Shown: piece by piece, positions 1 through 10,700 of the stretch | Layout of the letters: each line of letters begins with the position of its first letter | How positions within the stretch are numbered: position 1 is the first letter of the stretch | From: Anthostomella pinea | Taxonomy: Eukaryota; Ascomycota; Sordariomycetes; Xylariales; Xylariaceae | Assembly (NCBI GenBank): GCA_963556695.1 | Contig: CAUWAG010000003.1 | Coordinates: forward strand, 2,108,001 to 2,172,000 | Length of the DNA stretch: 64,000 bases | Direction: 5' to 3' | Made by a program: the position numbers and the translations under genes | The notes under the pieces: model-generated | The model's input: the letters and a program-made list of their open reading frames with translations, nothing else | What the model was told of the DNA's origin: nothing | Databases searched by the model: none

Positions 1-657
1 GAGCTGATGACGAAGGCGTTATCCGGGTCTTTCAGGTAGGGCGCCAGCAGCTCGCCGAACTCCTTCTCCTCCTGTCCATCGTTGTTGCCGATGAGGATGG
101 GCACGATGGTGGGGTACTCGTTCGACGACTCGAAGGTCTGCATCAATCGCTTGTAGATGTAGGGCAGGTGCATCTCCAACGAGTGCTCGTCGACGTCGTT
201 GCGGCTCGAGATGTCCTGGAACTTGCCCGTGTCCCGCAGCTCTTGTACTATGGCCGCGTCGACGGTCAGGTCACCGAAGGGCGTCGCGTATTTGGCGAAC
301 TTGGTAAGGGCGCATCCAGGGAGATAGTATGTATGTGAGGGACCAAGAACAAAGATTCGCTTGGCTTTGCTCAGGTCGAGACACTTGTAAGCCCAGGCGG
401 CACAAGGTCCAGAGTATGTGTAGCCGGCGTGCCTGTAGATGTAGAGGTCAGCATCATGGCGTCTTGGTACCATAAGGTTACAACGACAGCACATACGGCG
501 CAATAACAACCTTGGCGCCGGGTATTGGAAGGTTGCTGTTGTTGATGGAGCTTGGAACGTCATCTAGGAAGCTATCGAGCTTCGCAGAGAGCACATCGCG
601 GTCTCCATCGTACCAGCTGTAGGCATGGCTGGCCTCGCGCGTTCCGCTCAGCTTCAT
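1..657 (-). CDS. MEMO1: MEMO-family protein, 5' part (runs off the window)
   Basis: Two exons are visible: 497-657 with the ATG at 657, and 1-432, which continues beyond the window. An intron of GTATGT...ACAG lies at 433-496. The spliced protein starts MKLSGTREASHAYSWY and then reads ...VVIAPHAGYTYSGP, ...VLGPSHTYYLPGC, ...DEHSLEMHLPY and ...PTIVPILIGN. These blocks are typical of the MEMO family (human MEMO1, yeast MHO1), which resembles non-heme iron dioxygenases. The APHAGY and GPSH histidines match the conserved metal-site histidines of that family. In animals MEMO1 acts in signalling and motility; the fungal role is poorly known. About 195 residues are seen, and the C-terminal third is missing only because of the window edge. 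Confidence 0.9.
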
Positions 658-925
658 TGTGCTGATTAAGGGGGGACCAGAGATCTTAGGACTTGAGCAG
701 AAAGAGCAAGTAGCATATCAAGGTGTATCGGGTATTGGGGATGATCGTCGCACTTTGTGTTATTGAAGAGAGAGCTCCAGGTTCTCGATGACATGCAGCG
801 AGGGAGCACCTCAAGTACATATCCATGCCCCGCCTGTCCCGCATCTGTTGTCATTATCGATAAGTACCCGATGACTGGGATAAGCATTTGGAGAAGTAGG
901 AGAAGTCGTCGCAGTCATCTCCTCT
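658..925. other. Intergenic, upstream of the MEMO gene
   Basis: This should hold the promoter and 5' UTR of the minus-strand MEMO gene. Short open frames exist on both strands, but none has recognisable protein character. No repeat is seen before the MITE target duplication at 926. Confidence 0.5.
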
Positions 926-1114
926 CCATTCACTCAGTAACTCTAAACAAATAGGGCCCGTACAGTAAACGAATAGGGCCCTAACCCAATCTGGAAGCCA
1001 TCCCGGCCATTCAATTGGCTGCACACCGCCCACCACATCGCAAGTACTTCAGTTTGCGTGCGTTTCTACCAAAGCAAAGGTACCTACTATGAAATCGCCG
1101 GGTAATCAACGTGG

Positions 1115-1139
1115 TTAGGGTTAGGGTTAGTGGTTAGGG
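1115..1139 (+). repeat. Interstitial telomere-like TTAGGG repeats
   Basis: Three perfect TTAGGG units and one truncated unit lie at 1115-1139, followed by a G-rich run to about 1160. TTAGGG is the telomere repeat of most filamentous ascomycetes. The array sits inside the MITE, so it need not mark a chromosome end or a fusion point. Confidence 0.8.
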
Positions 1140-1210
1140 TTCGCCGGGGGTTTGGGGGGCGGCGCGAGCCCCCCATCTGTGAATGTGTCCTTGTGTGCGC
1201 TGTGGTAGTC

Positions 1211-1243
1211 GTGGTGGTGGTGGTGGTGATGATGGTGATGATG
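1211..1243 (+). repeat. GGT/GAT trinucleotide microsatellite inside the MITE
   Basis: A run of GTG units passes into GAT/GGT units over about 33 bp. It lies in the non-coding body of the 418-bp MITE. Confidence 0.7.
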
Positions 1244-1361
1244 CACTGCGGTGTTGAGGATATGTGGGTCTGATGATGGATGCGGGTGCTGTGATTGGTT
1301 AATTCGGGCCCTATTCGTTTACTGGACGGGCCCTATTCGTTTAGTGTTACTGCCATTCACT

Positions 1362-2117
1362 CCACTCCATTCCCTTCACCTCAGTCATCAGATCCCAATC
1401 ATGGCCACGGAGTCCAACACGTCCAGTTAAGTGTTGGGAATGAAAAAGGGCACGATAGACCAAGTGGGTGACATAATGACGTACTGAATTTAGGTGATCC
1501 GGATCATTGTGGCTGGGGTGTGGCTCGTCTACAGTGCCCGGGATTGGCCAGCCACCCCCCTGACCGGATACCACGTACAATCCACAACCCAATTTGGCTG
1601 AGCCAGGTCGTCTTGGTACTGAGATAACATTCCCCCCTTTCCATTCCCTTCACATCTCCCAGATGACGCGTCATGGTGGCCACCCTGCAGCCATCACCGC
1701 CGTAATTTCTCATGACGAAACTCGTTCTCTGAGGGGGACAAGTATGTGACGGCTCCCCCCAAAATCGAAGGCCCCAATCAGTCATTTCTCGCCAAGTGAA
1801 TATTGACAACGGTGGACCCAAGGCATTCACACGACCTGTCTGTACGACTCTGACGTTCCGGTATCATGATTTGCTCATCTTATCATCAAGATCGACTGCT
1901 TGTAAACTTCCGAGGACCTATGCAGCTACCCAATTTTGTCATGGAAGAGCAAAGTCATGATCAATATGTTGACAGCCACGCGGTGACTAGAATCTTATAT
2001 GTCAGCACCTCGTTGATTGGGGATTCCAGATAATTTAACTGTGTGAACCAAATTCATCTTTCGCAATGATTTCCCATCTCGCACTTAATTATAGGCGCTA
2101 CGGTAGCTAACGGGCGC
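1362..2117. other. Gene-free stretch between the MITE and the F-box/ankyrin pseudogene
   Basis: Several overlapping minus-strand frames of 80-110 codons occur here. They have no start, splice or domain support, and their composition is unremarkable. A short motif CCATTCCCTTCAC occurs at about 1367 and again at about 1642. I see nothing else. Confidence 0.4.
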
Positions 2118-4439
2118 CTATACAACCCATGAACTCAGTGTCAGTCCACCCCCAGGGCCAGCCTGCCAGGGCTGTCGTCGGCCCCCGTATCCCCAAGCGC
2201 CACTCGTTCTAAACACAAAGTCCACGGCGAAATAGACGGGAGTGAGCCTTTTGAGGCCCACGAATACGTCCCAAGCAGTACGGCCCCTGGCGTCACGCAT
2301 CTGAGCATCCGCGCCCGCCGCCAACAGCAAGCCTACCATGTCCTCGGTTACGTTCCGGGACAGCTCACCCCGACCAGCTGCTGCCACTACCATCATCAAC
2401 GGCGTCAGTCCTTGGCCCGGCGACACGTAGTTGATGTCGGCAGCTGCGCCATGGCGGAGCAGGAGTCGGGTCGCAAGCAGGATCTCAAGTTCGTGGCCCT
2501 GCACTGCCAGGTGTAGGGGCGATTCTCCGCCTCCGGCTCCGGCGGCCGAAGAAGTAGTAGTACCGTAGTAGACTCTGACGATGACCGGCGGGTTCGCGCT
2601 CGCACGTCGGCGCCGGCTCGTATGAGCATTACCAGAGCCCTGGGCTTGGTCATCATCGGCCGTCGCATCCCATCCTTCTGGCTACCGGCCTCGGGGTCCT
2701 GGCGGGTTGTCCTTCCATGACGACTTGCGGCGGCCTATATCGCGCTTCGAGCAGCAGGTGGAGTAGTGTCCGCCCAGACTCGCTGTAAGCGTTCACGGTT
2801 TCCACACCGGGGGCCGCCCCCTCGTTGCCGTGGCTCAACAGCACTTGCAGACGAAAGCAGGGCTCGTCATGGAACGGGTCCGCCGGTTCGCCTGTAGCGT
2901 AGTGCAGCGCGTTGCAGCTTCGCTTGTCGACGGCCTCGACGTCGACGCTGTGTCGTAGGAGGGCGGTTATCAGCAATGCAGTCGGACTGTCGTGTAGATG
3001 CATCAAGGGCGTCCTTCCCTCGGCGTCCTTTGCGTTGGGGTCGGCGCCCCGATCCACGAGCATGTCGATAAGGGAATAGAGGGGCGAGAGCCGGCGCAAC
3101 CTAGTGCGCCAGTTTCAATGGTATTGGTCACGGTGGAAAAAGAACGCGCACAGGAGGTGGAGAGTGCTGTTGCCTTCCGAGTCGATACGTGTGACATCGG
3201 GGCCGAGTGCGATGAGATGGGGGATGATTTCCAAGACCCGCTCGGTGACTGAGCCATCCTGACGTAGACTGTGCTGCAGCAACGTGTCGCCCGACGGTGT
3301 CGTCGTGTCGATGTTGCCACCGTATTGGATCAGTAGCTGTAGTTTCCGGATACCATTGGGGTCTGGCGTGCGAGGCCCAGGATCAGTCATGGCAGCGAAC
3401 AGGTTGGCGACAAGCGATGGGTCATAGGCATGTTCAAATCCACGGATTGACCTCCCGGCAATGTAGAAGCGTCTTCTGCGCCGAGTATATGGCATATATT
3501 GGTCTGCGCCTCTCTCCAGGAGCAGCTGGACCAAGTCAGCCAGAAACAAAGTCGGTGTATGGCATGGTTCATTGCCTTGCCAGGCGTCCAAGGCCGAATC
3601 TAGGCCGCTGTTGGGAGATGCTCCTCGGTCCATGAGCATGGTGGCCATGGTTTTGGCCACTTCGGCACCGTGATCTCTTTGCCCCAAGCCATATGGCTTT
3701 GTATAGTAGGAAACCTCCACTCGGAAGAGGCTTATTTGCACCGACGCCGGAATCGAGAAGTATGCCAAGAGCGTCGATGTTGCCTTGTACGATGGCGCCT
3801 TCGGCAGCCGTTGTGCCGTCTTGGGCGATATGGTTTGGATCCGCCCCGAGCTGGAGAGAGGCGGTGACAGCGCTGGCCTCGCACTGATGGGAGATGCTGC
3901 TTGTCAGGACCGATACGCCGGATGAAGCGGCACCATCATCGAGCGGCCGCCGTGGTCAGCAAGAAGCTGTACCACCTCGCCCGTCCGGGCCAAGTGCATG
4001 GGAAGGAGGCCGTTTGTGGTCTTGGCGTTGACATCCGCTCCTTTCTTCAGCAAATAGTTAACGACAGAGGCGTGTCCGCAAAGGGCAGCTTGGTGGATGG
4101 GCGTCAACTCGAGATCTGCCCGACTTGAAGTCGTGATAGTGCCGAAGAATGATGCTATGTCCTCAACCTCGTCCACGTTCTCCAAGGTAGAGACTAGCCC
4201 ATAATCAATTGCCCACTGCACCACGTCTTTTCTGGTTCGTCGAGTCGCATCCCCTTCAAGCCTGGGATGTCTACTCTTGATGGCAGCAGCCTGAGATACA
4301 GGATAGGGGAAAGACATGCTCGGTGTCGTCGATCTGCAAGTAGCCATCGAGCGTGGTCTTTAAAGGACAGGTGTTGAGCCACTTGGAGAAGCAGCTCAGG
4401 AGGAAAGTCGCAGATGCTTTGGAAGTTGGAATTTGGCAT
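2118..4439 (-). pseudogene. Decayed F-box / ankyrin-repeat protein gene
   Basis: The ATG at 4439 opens an F-box-like segment (FPPELLLQVAQHLSFKDHARW). Ankyrin repeats follow across the locus: TPIHQAALCGHASVVNYLLKKG near 4100, LVQLLLERGADQ near 3520, LIDMLVDRGADPNAKD near 3050, MVGLLLAAGADAQMRD near 2320. No single frame carries it. Frame changes are needed near 4285, 3945, 3690, 2660 and 2590, and an in-frame TGA lies at about 3115. Most junctions leave no room for a fungal intron. Proteins of this family normally number several hundred residues and often act as ubiquitin-ligase adaptors. At least one shift (near 3690) falls at a G4 run, so a base-call error is possible there, but the number of lesions favours a pseudogene. 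Confidence 0.75.
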
Positions 4440-4875
4440 GTTTGGTTGGTAAAGGTGCGATACGTGAAGTAGGTAGCTCTAGGTATATGGAGATAACAAA
4501 CCTCGGAGGATGAAATCAGCGGGCTTAACTCACCTACCTAGACGTCAGGGGCTGGGGCTCGGATCGGCAATGCACTATAGACAGGGGTCTTCCGGTCCCA
4601 GGGCGATCGTCGACTTTTCACGACGACACGGATTACTATCAAATCAACATATTACACCATGCATGGTGACCATCGACACGCTGTTGGGTTTGCCAGCCCC
4701 TGGTGTGCCAGGTTACTGAAAATAGGTACCTCCCCTACCCTGACTGAACTGAGATAGCCTGGCAAGTCTCTGATGCTACCCCACGGATCACTAATTTCAC
4801 CAGTCACTTGTAAAGAGATAGCAGTAAGACTAGAAACTGTGTAGAAGTAAGACTGTTGTCCTAAAGTAGGGTCTT
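4440..4875. other. Intergenic, upstream of the F-box/ankyrin pseudogene
   Basis: No credible coding region. TAGGTA/TACCTA-type short motifs, frequent in this genome, occur near 4470 and 4535. The stretch ends at the left target duplication of the SINE. Confidence 0.4.
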
Positions 4876-4890
4876 ATCTGGTGACCTGTT

Positions 4891-5429
4891 GGCCGTATGG
4901 CGCAATGGTCAAATGCGCCTGGTTGTGTTCTTGTTTGTACGGTGGGCGACGAGAACAAGTGGCTTCGAATCCTGCTATGGCCTCCTTCTGACCCGGCTTG
5001 TGCGAGTCGATAACCAGCACACAACAGTGGAGAGGCCCCATTATCGCAGAGCCCGATAGCCAAGCAGCTTGTCTCCACAACACCAACTCTTGCGAGGTTT
5101 TTCCCCTTATGGTTTCCCTCGCCAGTAGATAACAAAACACCTACTTCACCCACCAATGCGACATATATCGATCGGCTACTGGAACAATGTGTACACCAGA
5201 GGACTGAGGTTTACTGGGTCGTTTTGTCACTAGACAGGAGGTTTTTCTGACAGAATCGTGCATGGGTATTGATTAAAACCCTCTGGACACTCCAGATTGG
5301 TACCGCTACAGCGAGGATAGGCTCGTGCGTGGATCTGAATGTATCTAGACTGACACCTCTATAACCTTGCGATGCAATGGCTCTGGGAAGCGTGGTTAGC
5401 CCTGTTGAGGGACTGCACCCACGATAAAT

Positions 5430-5464
<35 letters not shown>
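4891..5464 (+). mobile_element. tRNA-derived SINE with 15-bp TSD and (ATCA)n tail
   Basis: A perfect 15-bp direct repeat, ATCTGGTGACCTGTT, lies at 4876-4890 and 5465-5479. Between them is a 574-bp element. Its first roughly 90 bp look like a tRNA: GGCCGTA pairs with TATGGCC as a 7-bp acceptor stem, GCGC pairs with GCGC as a D-stem, an A box TGGCGCAATGG lies at 4898-4908, and a B-box-like GGCTTCGAATCC lies at 4961-4972. The 3' end is a tetranucleotide tail. No protein is encoded. These are the standard marks of a SINE transcribed by RNA polymerase III and mobilised by a LINE enzyme. No partner LINE is visible here. The exact TSD suggests recent movement. Confidence 0.85.
4898..4972 (+). promoter_or_regulatory. 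Internal Pol III promoter (A and B boxes) of the SINE
   Basis: The A box TGGCGCAATGG at 4898-4908 fits the TRGCNNARYGG consensus. The B-box-like GGCTTCGAATCC at 4961-4972 fits GGTTCGANNCC with one change. The spacing of about 50 bp is normal for a tRNA-type promoter. Confidence 0.7.

Positions 5465-5467
<3 letters not shown>
5431..5467 (+). repeat. (CAAT)n microsatellite, tail of the SINE
   Basis: About nine uninterrupted CAAT/ATCA units run straight into the right-hand target duplication, as expected for a SINE 3' tail. Confidence 0.9.
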
Positions 5468-5479
5468 TGGTGACCTGTT

Positions 5480-6140
5480 CATGTAATATGGCTGACTCCT
5501 GTCGTCCTGCCTGTGCTTCTTCTCCTTCCTCTTATTCTTCGCGTGATAATGCATTCTAGTCTGTTCATGTGCTCCAGATACAACCTGGCTAGGATCTGGA
5601 CGCAATGCTGAGATGATCTGTTGACCAGGACGTCTGTGAACAATTCCTCCTTCAGGACTGTGCGGAGCTTGTCCTTGGCTGATTCATCGTCTACCAAGAC
5701 ACAGCGAAGTTGTGCTCCTTCCGCTCGGTAGTTCTCTGGAGCCTATTTTGCCGTCGCCGAAGGGTTCTTAAACTGCTGCGGCGAGGAGCGTAGCCCATGG
5801 GGTGAGAAAGCAGCAGCGGTCTGCGAGTTCGAGAACGGTGTCGAGGCTTGGGGAGTGGGGGCCGCAGGAGGATGCTGAGAACGCGTCCGGCCCTACTGCG
5901 AGGGATCTCCAGAGCTCTTCCTCCAGCTCGTGAATCTTCTTCTTGGTCGCAATGAAGTTGCATGTATGCTGGGAGCCCGAGAGATGCGTCACCAAGCGGT
6001 TGTCCTGTGTGAGGATTATAAATTGTTGGAGGACCGTTGATGCATCGGGATGAGTCTGGTTGGCCAAGGTGGGATCTGGGCGCAACGACTCAGTCTGGAT
6101 GTAGGGCGCCTTGTCGATGTTGATTGTCGAGCTAACTAGG
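5480..6140 (-). pseudogene. Unrecognised coding-like remnant
   Basis: Minus-strand frames read coding-like but disjointed text. One around 5770-6085 contains LRPDPTLANQTHPDASTVLQ and a charged helix KKKIHELEEELWRSLAVG. Another at 5480-5697 contains DKLRTVLKEELFTDVLVN and QILARLYLEHMNRL. The two are in different frames with no good intron between them. A GTATGC...TAG intron could lie upstream of 6130. I do not recognise a family. It may be a decayed gene or two unrelated open frames. Confidence 0.25.
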
Positions 6141-7798
6141 ACTGACTAGCTATTAGTCGCTGCCGGCATGGGCAATGGTTGGACTTCCAGTATGAGCGAA
6201 GCAGATCTACGCATACCGTCGTACAGGACTCTTGTACCGTGCCATGAGCGTTATTGGCTGGTTACCTGCCGTCCACAGTGACCGAATCTAAGGGGAATGT
6301 GTCACTGGTAGGCTTCGAAACCCCCGAGCTCGGCGAGAAAAGCGAAATTGGTTGGACTAGTAGTAGGGCTGATATATATGAACCAGGGTATACCATTGAA
6401 TATCATGATACGCCAGTTGCATTATATCTTCACGGCGCTGCTTGCTATCATAAGAATAGCCAAGCTCTTCATCGGGCTAGAGGTGAACACACACAAAAGT
6501 AAGTTCTTGTCGTATGGAACGTGCCAGCTTATAAAGATCTGACTCCGGGCGCTTAGGACTTTACCTGCCGAGTCATCCAGATCTCAAGTACGTAGTCACC
6601 ATGGTTGGTTTGTGCAAAAGGGAGTTTGGACATAAAGTTTGCTCGTTAACTCTGCGACTCAATCCTATGGTAAGTCACTCGAAAAAGCTCACTTACTAAC
6701 TAATGCCACCGCCCGATCGTTCGAAAATGACATCGTGGACGGAACAGAGAAACTATTCTAGCTATAGCACATGGTCTGGTCAATTGCTCAGAGAGCTCAA
6801 TTCAGTGGATCGTTGTGAACATAACTGATTAGACTATCGGAACTTATGACCGCCACTGACTACGTCTCCGCTTTCAACCTGCGCGAAGAGGTGACGCCAG
6901 GCCCGCCATGCGCTTACTGAACTCTCGGCCTGTAACCTGGTTAGCGCAAGGTATGTAGACACATGAAGCTCCACAAGCCTGACCATGAGATTTTGTGTCG
7001 TAGTTTTCGTCCCGGTGATGCCGGAAGAACGTCCAAGTGTTCACAAGTCTTCTATTACATCAAGGGTGTTAAATCAATAAGCTTCTTTTAGAACGGTGTG
7101 GTTGTTTTTATAAGATCCGAGAGCCTCTTGCTCAATGTTCTCATGCAAACTCGCTGTCTTTATACTTTTGATACAGAATGCTCTCTTATAAGCCAGTGAG
7201 AATGTCACAGCTCGACTATGACTTTAGTTCTTCCATGTAAAGGAGAAAAAAAACTATAAAGCTATCTAGGAGACATGATCGGGTATATATAGGGGTTGTT
7301 CCTGTGGGGCTGTCTAGTGCCGTGACGGGGTAGAAGTCTGGATTGGTTGCAAGCTGATTGCAGGCCTGCGAGCCAGCGTATGCTTATAAGGAAGTGAGTC
7401 TTATGAGGAACATTGCATCGTTTGTAATTGATGTATGCGCTGACCTTGCCGGTCTTGCTTCTTTTCTCTGGTTGTAGATGTCCAATGTTCCTAGCTGGCC
7501 CCTGGGGAAAGTGAAGGTTGGTCCGAGCCCCTGAATCCAATGAACAGCGGCGTATCCCCTTCAACTAGGAGCATATGAAACCTGTAGCTCCAATAACACG
7601 ATTCAAGCGGCAGTGTTCACATGGCCTGCTTATTCAAGTAAGCCCCAGCGCAAGTCCATCCAATGAGATTATATGGTTACGCCCACGTCCTTCGCGTCCT
7701 TCCCGTCCTTCCCGTCCTTCCCGTCCTTCCCGTCCTTCCTTGGTGGTACCTTATCACCACCCGAGCACCCACGGCCCCGTCAGACCCCAGCCTCCTCT
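6141..7798. other. Long gene-free stretch
   Basis: Only short open frames occur, none with recognisable domains. The DNA is mixed in composition and somewhat A+T-rich around 7030-7260. The only structured element is the 9-bp minisatellite at 7686-7739. Confidence 0.4.
7686..7739 (+). repeat. 9-bp minisatellite, six copies
   Basis: Six tandem copies of CGTCCTTCC occur; the first ends in G instead of C. It lies 60 bp past the 3' end of the minus-strand ankyrin-family gene, so it may sit in its 3' UTR. Read in frame it would give Arg-Pro-Ser repeats, but nothing suggests translation. Confidence 0.9.
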
Positions 7799-10700
7799 CT
7801 ATCGCAAAATAAAAGCCACGATCCACACAGCTAACGACAATAGAACGACAGGGCGGGACAAGATATTGACAGCCTCGAGGAAATAGTTGCCGAATTCAAA
7901 CCTCAGCACCTTGAAGATCGACAGGATCGATAGCGTCGTCACCAGCAGGACATAGATGCTGTTCTGACGGAAGGCATCGGCATCGAAGCTGCACGAAGGC
8001 CTGAGGAGCCACCTGCAGACGTTCCGAGCTTTGCCGCTCATTCTTTCTGCGAGTGCTTGTTAGCAAACCGCATGCGCATGTCGTCGGGTAAGATTTGGCG
8101 AGGTACATACTCCATACACTCGGGGGTTCTGGAAAGTGATCTGCTGCTTTGAACTCTACGTCACTGTCTCGCAGGGTTTTCAGGAGAATCTCCAACATAG
8201 CCTTGTCGGTACTTTCCGACACCCACATCACCTCGTTATCGTCCCTGTGGTAAGGAATGGGCAAGCTGACAGAGGTAGCATTGCCCTCTCTCATGTCCAT
8301 CATTACCCACCTCCTGGGGTGAGGAGATTGGGCATATTCGCGAGCGACTCTTAGCGGGGACTTGCCTGTAGATGTGTTTTCCAGTATAGCTGCGCCAGCA
8401 CCCACGAGGACCTGGGCGGCAGGTTCCATCCCGCAGTGAAGAGCAAGCATCAAGGCTGTGTATCCACCGGCCGGAGGATATGGACGTATGCACCCTTCCT
8501 TTTGGTTCGAAAAGTCCCATACCCAGGGAGCATGATCCACCTCGTCGACCCGAGATTTGAAGGCTGGTGACTGCACAAGCTGCCGGAGGATACGATAAAA
8601 GTGCAAAGGCCGCAGCAAATCTTCGGCAGAATTGCCCTCAAGCCAGTGAATGCGCATGGCTGCCAGAACAAGCCAGTGAACATCTCCTGCGGTGGCGAGC
8701 GAGTAAGCTTCGTACCTTTGTATAAGATCTGTAACGATGATACGCATATATTCTGGTAACTCGTGTGCCACGTCCACCCTGAGGAGGTCGAGGCTCATTT
8801 TTCGCGTGAGGAATTCCAATAATGGGTTTCCTCGGATACTGTCCATTGGGGATGGACAGAGCGCTTGCTGTACCATACTGTCGATGAATCGCGTCCGAAA
8901 CATCGTGTCCTCCACTAGCCTACTTCGCACCATCTCCGTGTGTGGCACCGTCTGATCAACGAGACCACCTTGGAGAACAAGATCAAATTTATCGTTGTCG
9001 AGACTCTGCGCCGTGATAAGTTGTCTTTCGCGTAAGGAAAACCCAAAATTGGCACCTGCTGAATCATGTCGACGCTGCCATGGTACGCGATGAACCTGAG
9101 TAAGTCTTGAGCGATGTTTCGACGGTGGGTTTTATCATTTGCGACAGCGTCTCGCAGCTCATTAAGAACATAATCCAGCTTGAACATGGAGGAAGCTGTC
9201 ATGCGCATATAGGATTGCAGATAGTGATCGAGCAGAGAAGCGAGCTCTGGTCGAAATGAGCTGGATATTACCAAGAGCCAACGATCGAACGTGTAATCGA
9301 CCGTAGCTAGATCTGGAGGGTCCAAGTCGAGGAATTCTCTTCCAATTGTCTCGGCAGAACAATCGAGTGCGACGAGGGAACCTAGATGAGAGGCACTAGA
9401 ACGTGGCAATCCCACGCTGAAGGTAGTTATTGAGAGGTACCTCCCCGGGCTTGTGGTAAGTTGTCGAGGCCAGGTGAATTGAGCATGCCGCGCGAAAGTG
9501 GTGGCGTAAGTCACAGGAATTGAGTAGCCAGCTGCTTCCGATATCAGGAGAGGAACATACTAGGCGGCGAAATCCATGGAGCCTTGCAGCTCCGGATGTT
9601 CTTTCGCTGCATGCCAACGGTCTTCCTCGGCACGGCTGTAGATACTACTGATGATCAGATACGTGGGTCTCGTTGACCGTCATAGTAACAAAAAGACACC
9701 TAAACAGTTGCTAGGATGGAACTTCGGAAACTCACTGGTGCCAGCTCGAGAAAGAGGGGCGAAAGTTGTAATTCAGGAGCAATTGGATCGTATTGTAGTA
9801 TTCGACGTAGAATCGAGCCTGGTAAGATGAATCCGAGTAGCAACAATAATATGCTCCATTCAATCTCCCTATGGCTGGACTCTCGTTGTCATGCCGCTTA
9901 CATAACTGGTGGAAGTCGATGAACCTTGACTCTGGTTAGCATGTCATCAAATTCTTCAAGAAGGTTTATGTATGCAGTAAGCACATCTCGCTTGCCTCGA
10001 ACATCCGGCACGTCTAGGATGTTCGCGTGTGAAATACGCCTCGTATCGAGCAAGACCCTGAGTTTCTTCGAGTCTGGGATCTTCGCATGCCAGTGCGTGT
10101 CACCGAGTTCTTTATACTTCCGTCGGGCATGCCGTTGCTTGCAGGGGATGAAACCCAGAGCGTCGAGCACGGCGACATCCTCGCAAACCGTGCCAGCCAC
10201 AGAGGACAGCATTAGGAGAGGTACACTTCCACTGACGCTGATGAAGCATTTCCATTCGACTAGACTTCTGGAGATCCAGCTGAAAGGCTCGAACCTCACA
10301 GTATAAGCGAATGCTGAGCTTTTACTCGAGGTTCCTCTGGGGTCTGGATAATGGTTCATTACCGTGACCCGACAGCAAAATGTGCGATACTCCCGCTGGG
10401 AATGAAAATTGCTGCCATACTCCATCAATTCGTGTGAATGCTCGTTGTCAGTATATCTCGCAGGTCGGCGCGACCTGGGAAATTTAAGTCGTCGACCCAC
10501 AGCTCCTGTTGCCTGTTGGAATCTTTCGTCACGGTCACACCGTGCATCCTCCGCGATAGCGTCAAAGCGGGAGAGCATGGATGCTTCTATGCTCTGCATG
10601 GTCGATTCGAATGAGGAATAGAAGGCGGTGGCTTTCACTTCATGTCGTGTGAGTGTCTCTTCGACGCCGGGTACAGCGACAGTCATGCGGGAGCTGCCGT

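Larger units (their letters stand above)
935..1352. mobile_element. MITE (non-autonomous DNA transposon) with 47-bp TIRs and 9-bp TSD
   Basis: The left end 935-981 and the reverse complement of the right end 1306-1352 match at 44 of 47 positions. Both begin CAGTAAC and end in an AATAGGGCCC block. Each inverted repeat contains two sub-copies of an AATAGGGCCC motif. The element is flanked by a perfect 9-bp duplication, CCATTCACT, at 926-934 and 1353-1361. The 418-bp body has no coding capacity; it carries telomere-like TTAGGG units and a GGT/GAT microsatellite. A 9-bp duplication fits Mutator-like elements. If read as 8 bp, the CAG...CTG ends would also suit hAT. The exact target duplication implies a fairly recent insertion. 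Confidence 0.85.

Noticed and set aside
1504..1830. Minus-strand 108-codon frame right of the MITE
   Set aside because: No recognisable domain, and it overlaps another chance frame; no splice or start context.
4891..4980. A functional tRNA gene
   Set aside because: Acceptor and D stems and Pol III boxes are present, but no proper 5-bp anticodon stem with a 7-nt loop forms and the T stem has a mismatch. It is better explained as the head of a SINE.
9875..9901. A 27-bp intron joining two ankyrin-gene exons
   Set aside because: Splice consensus and frame look right, but 27 bp is below the size of known fungal spliceosomal introns.
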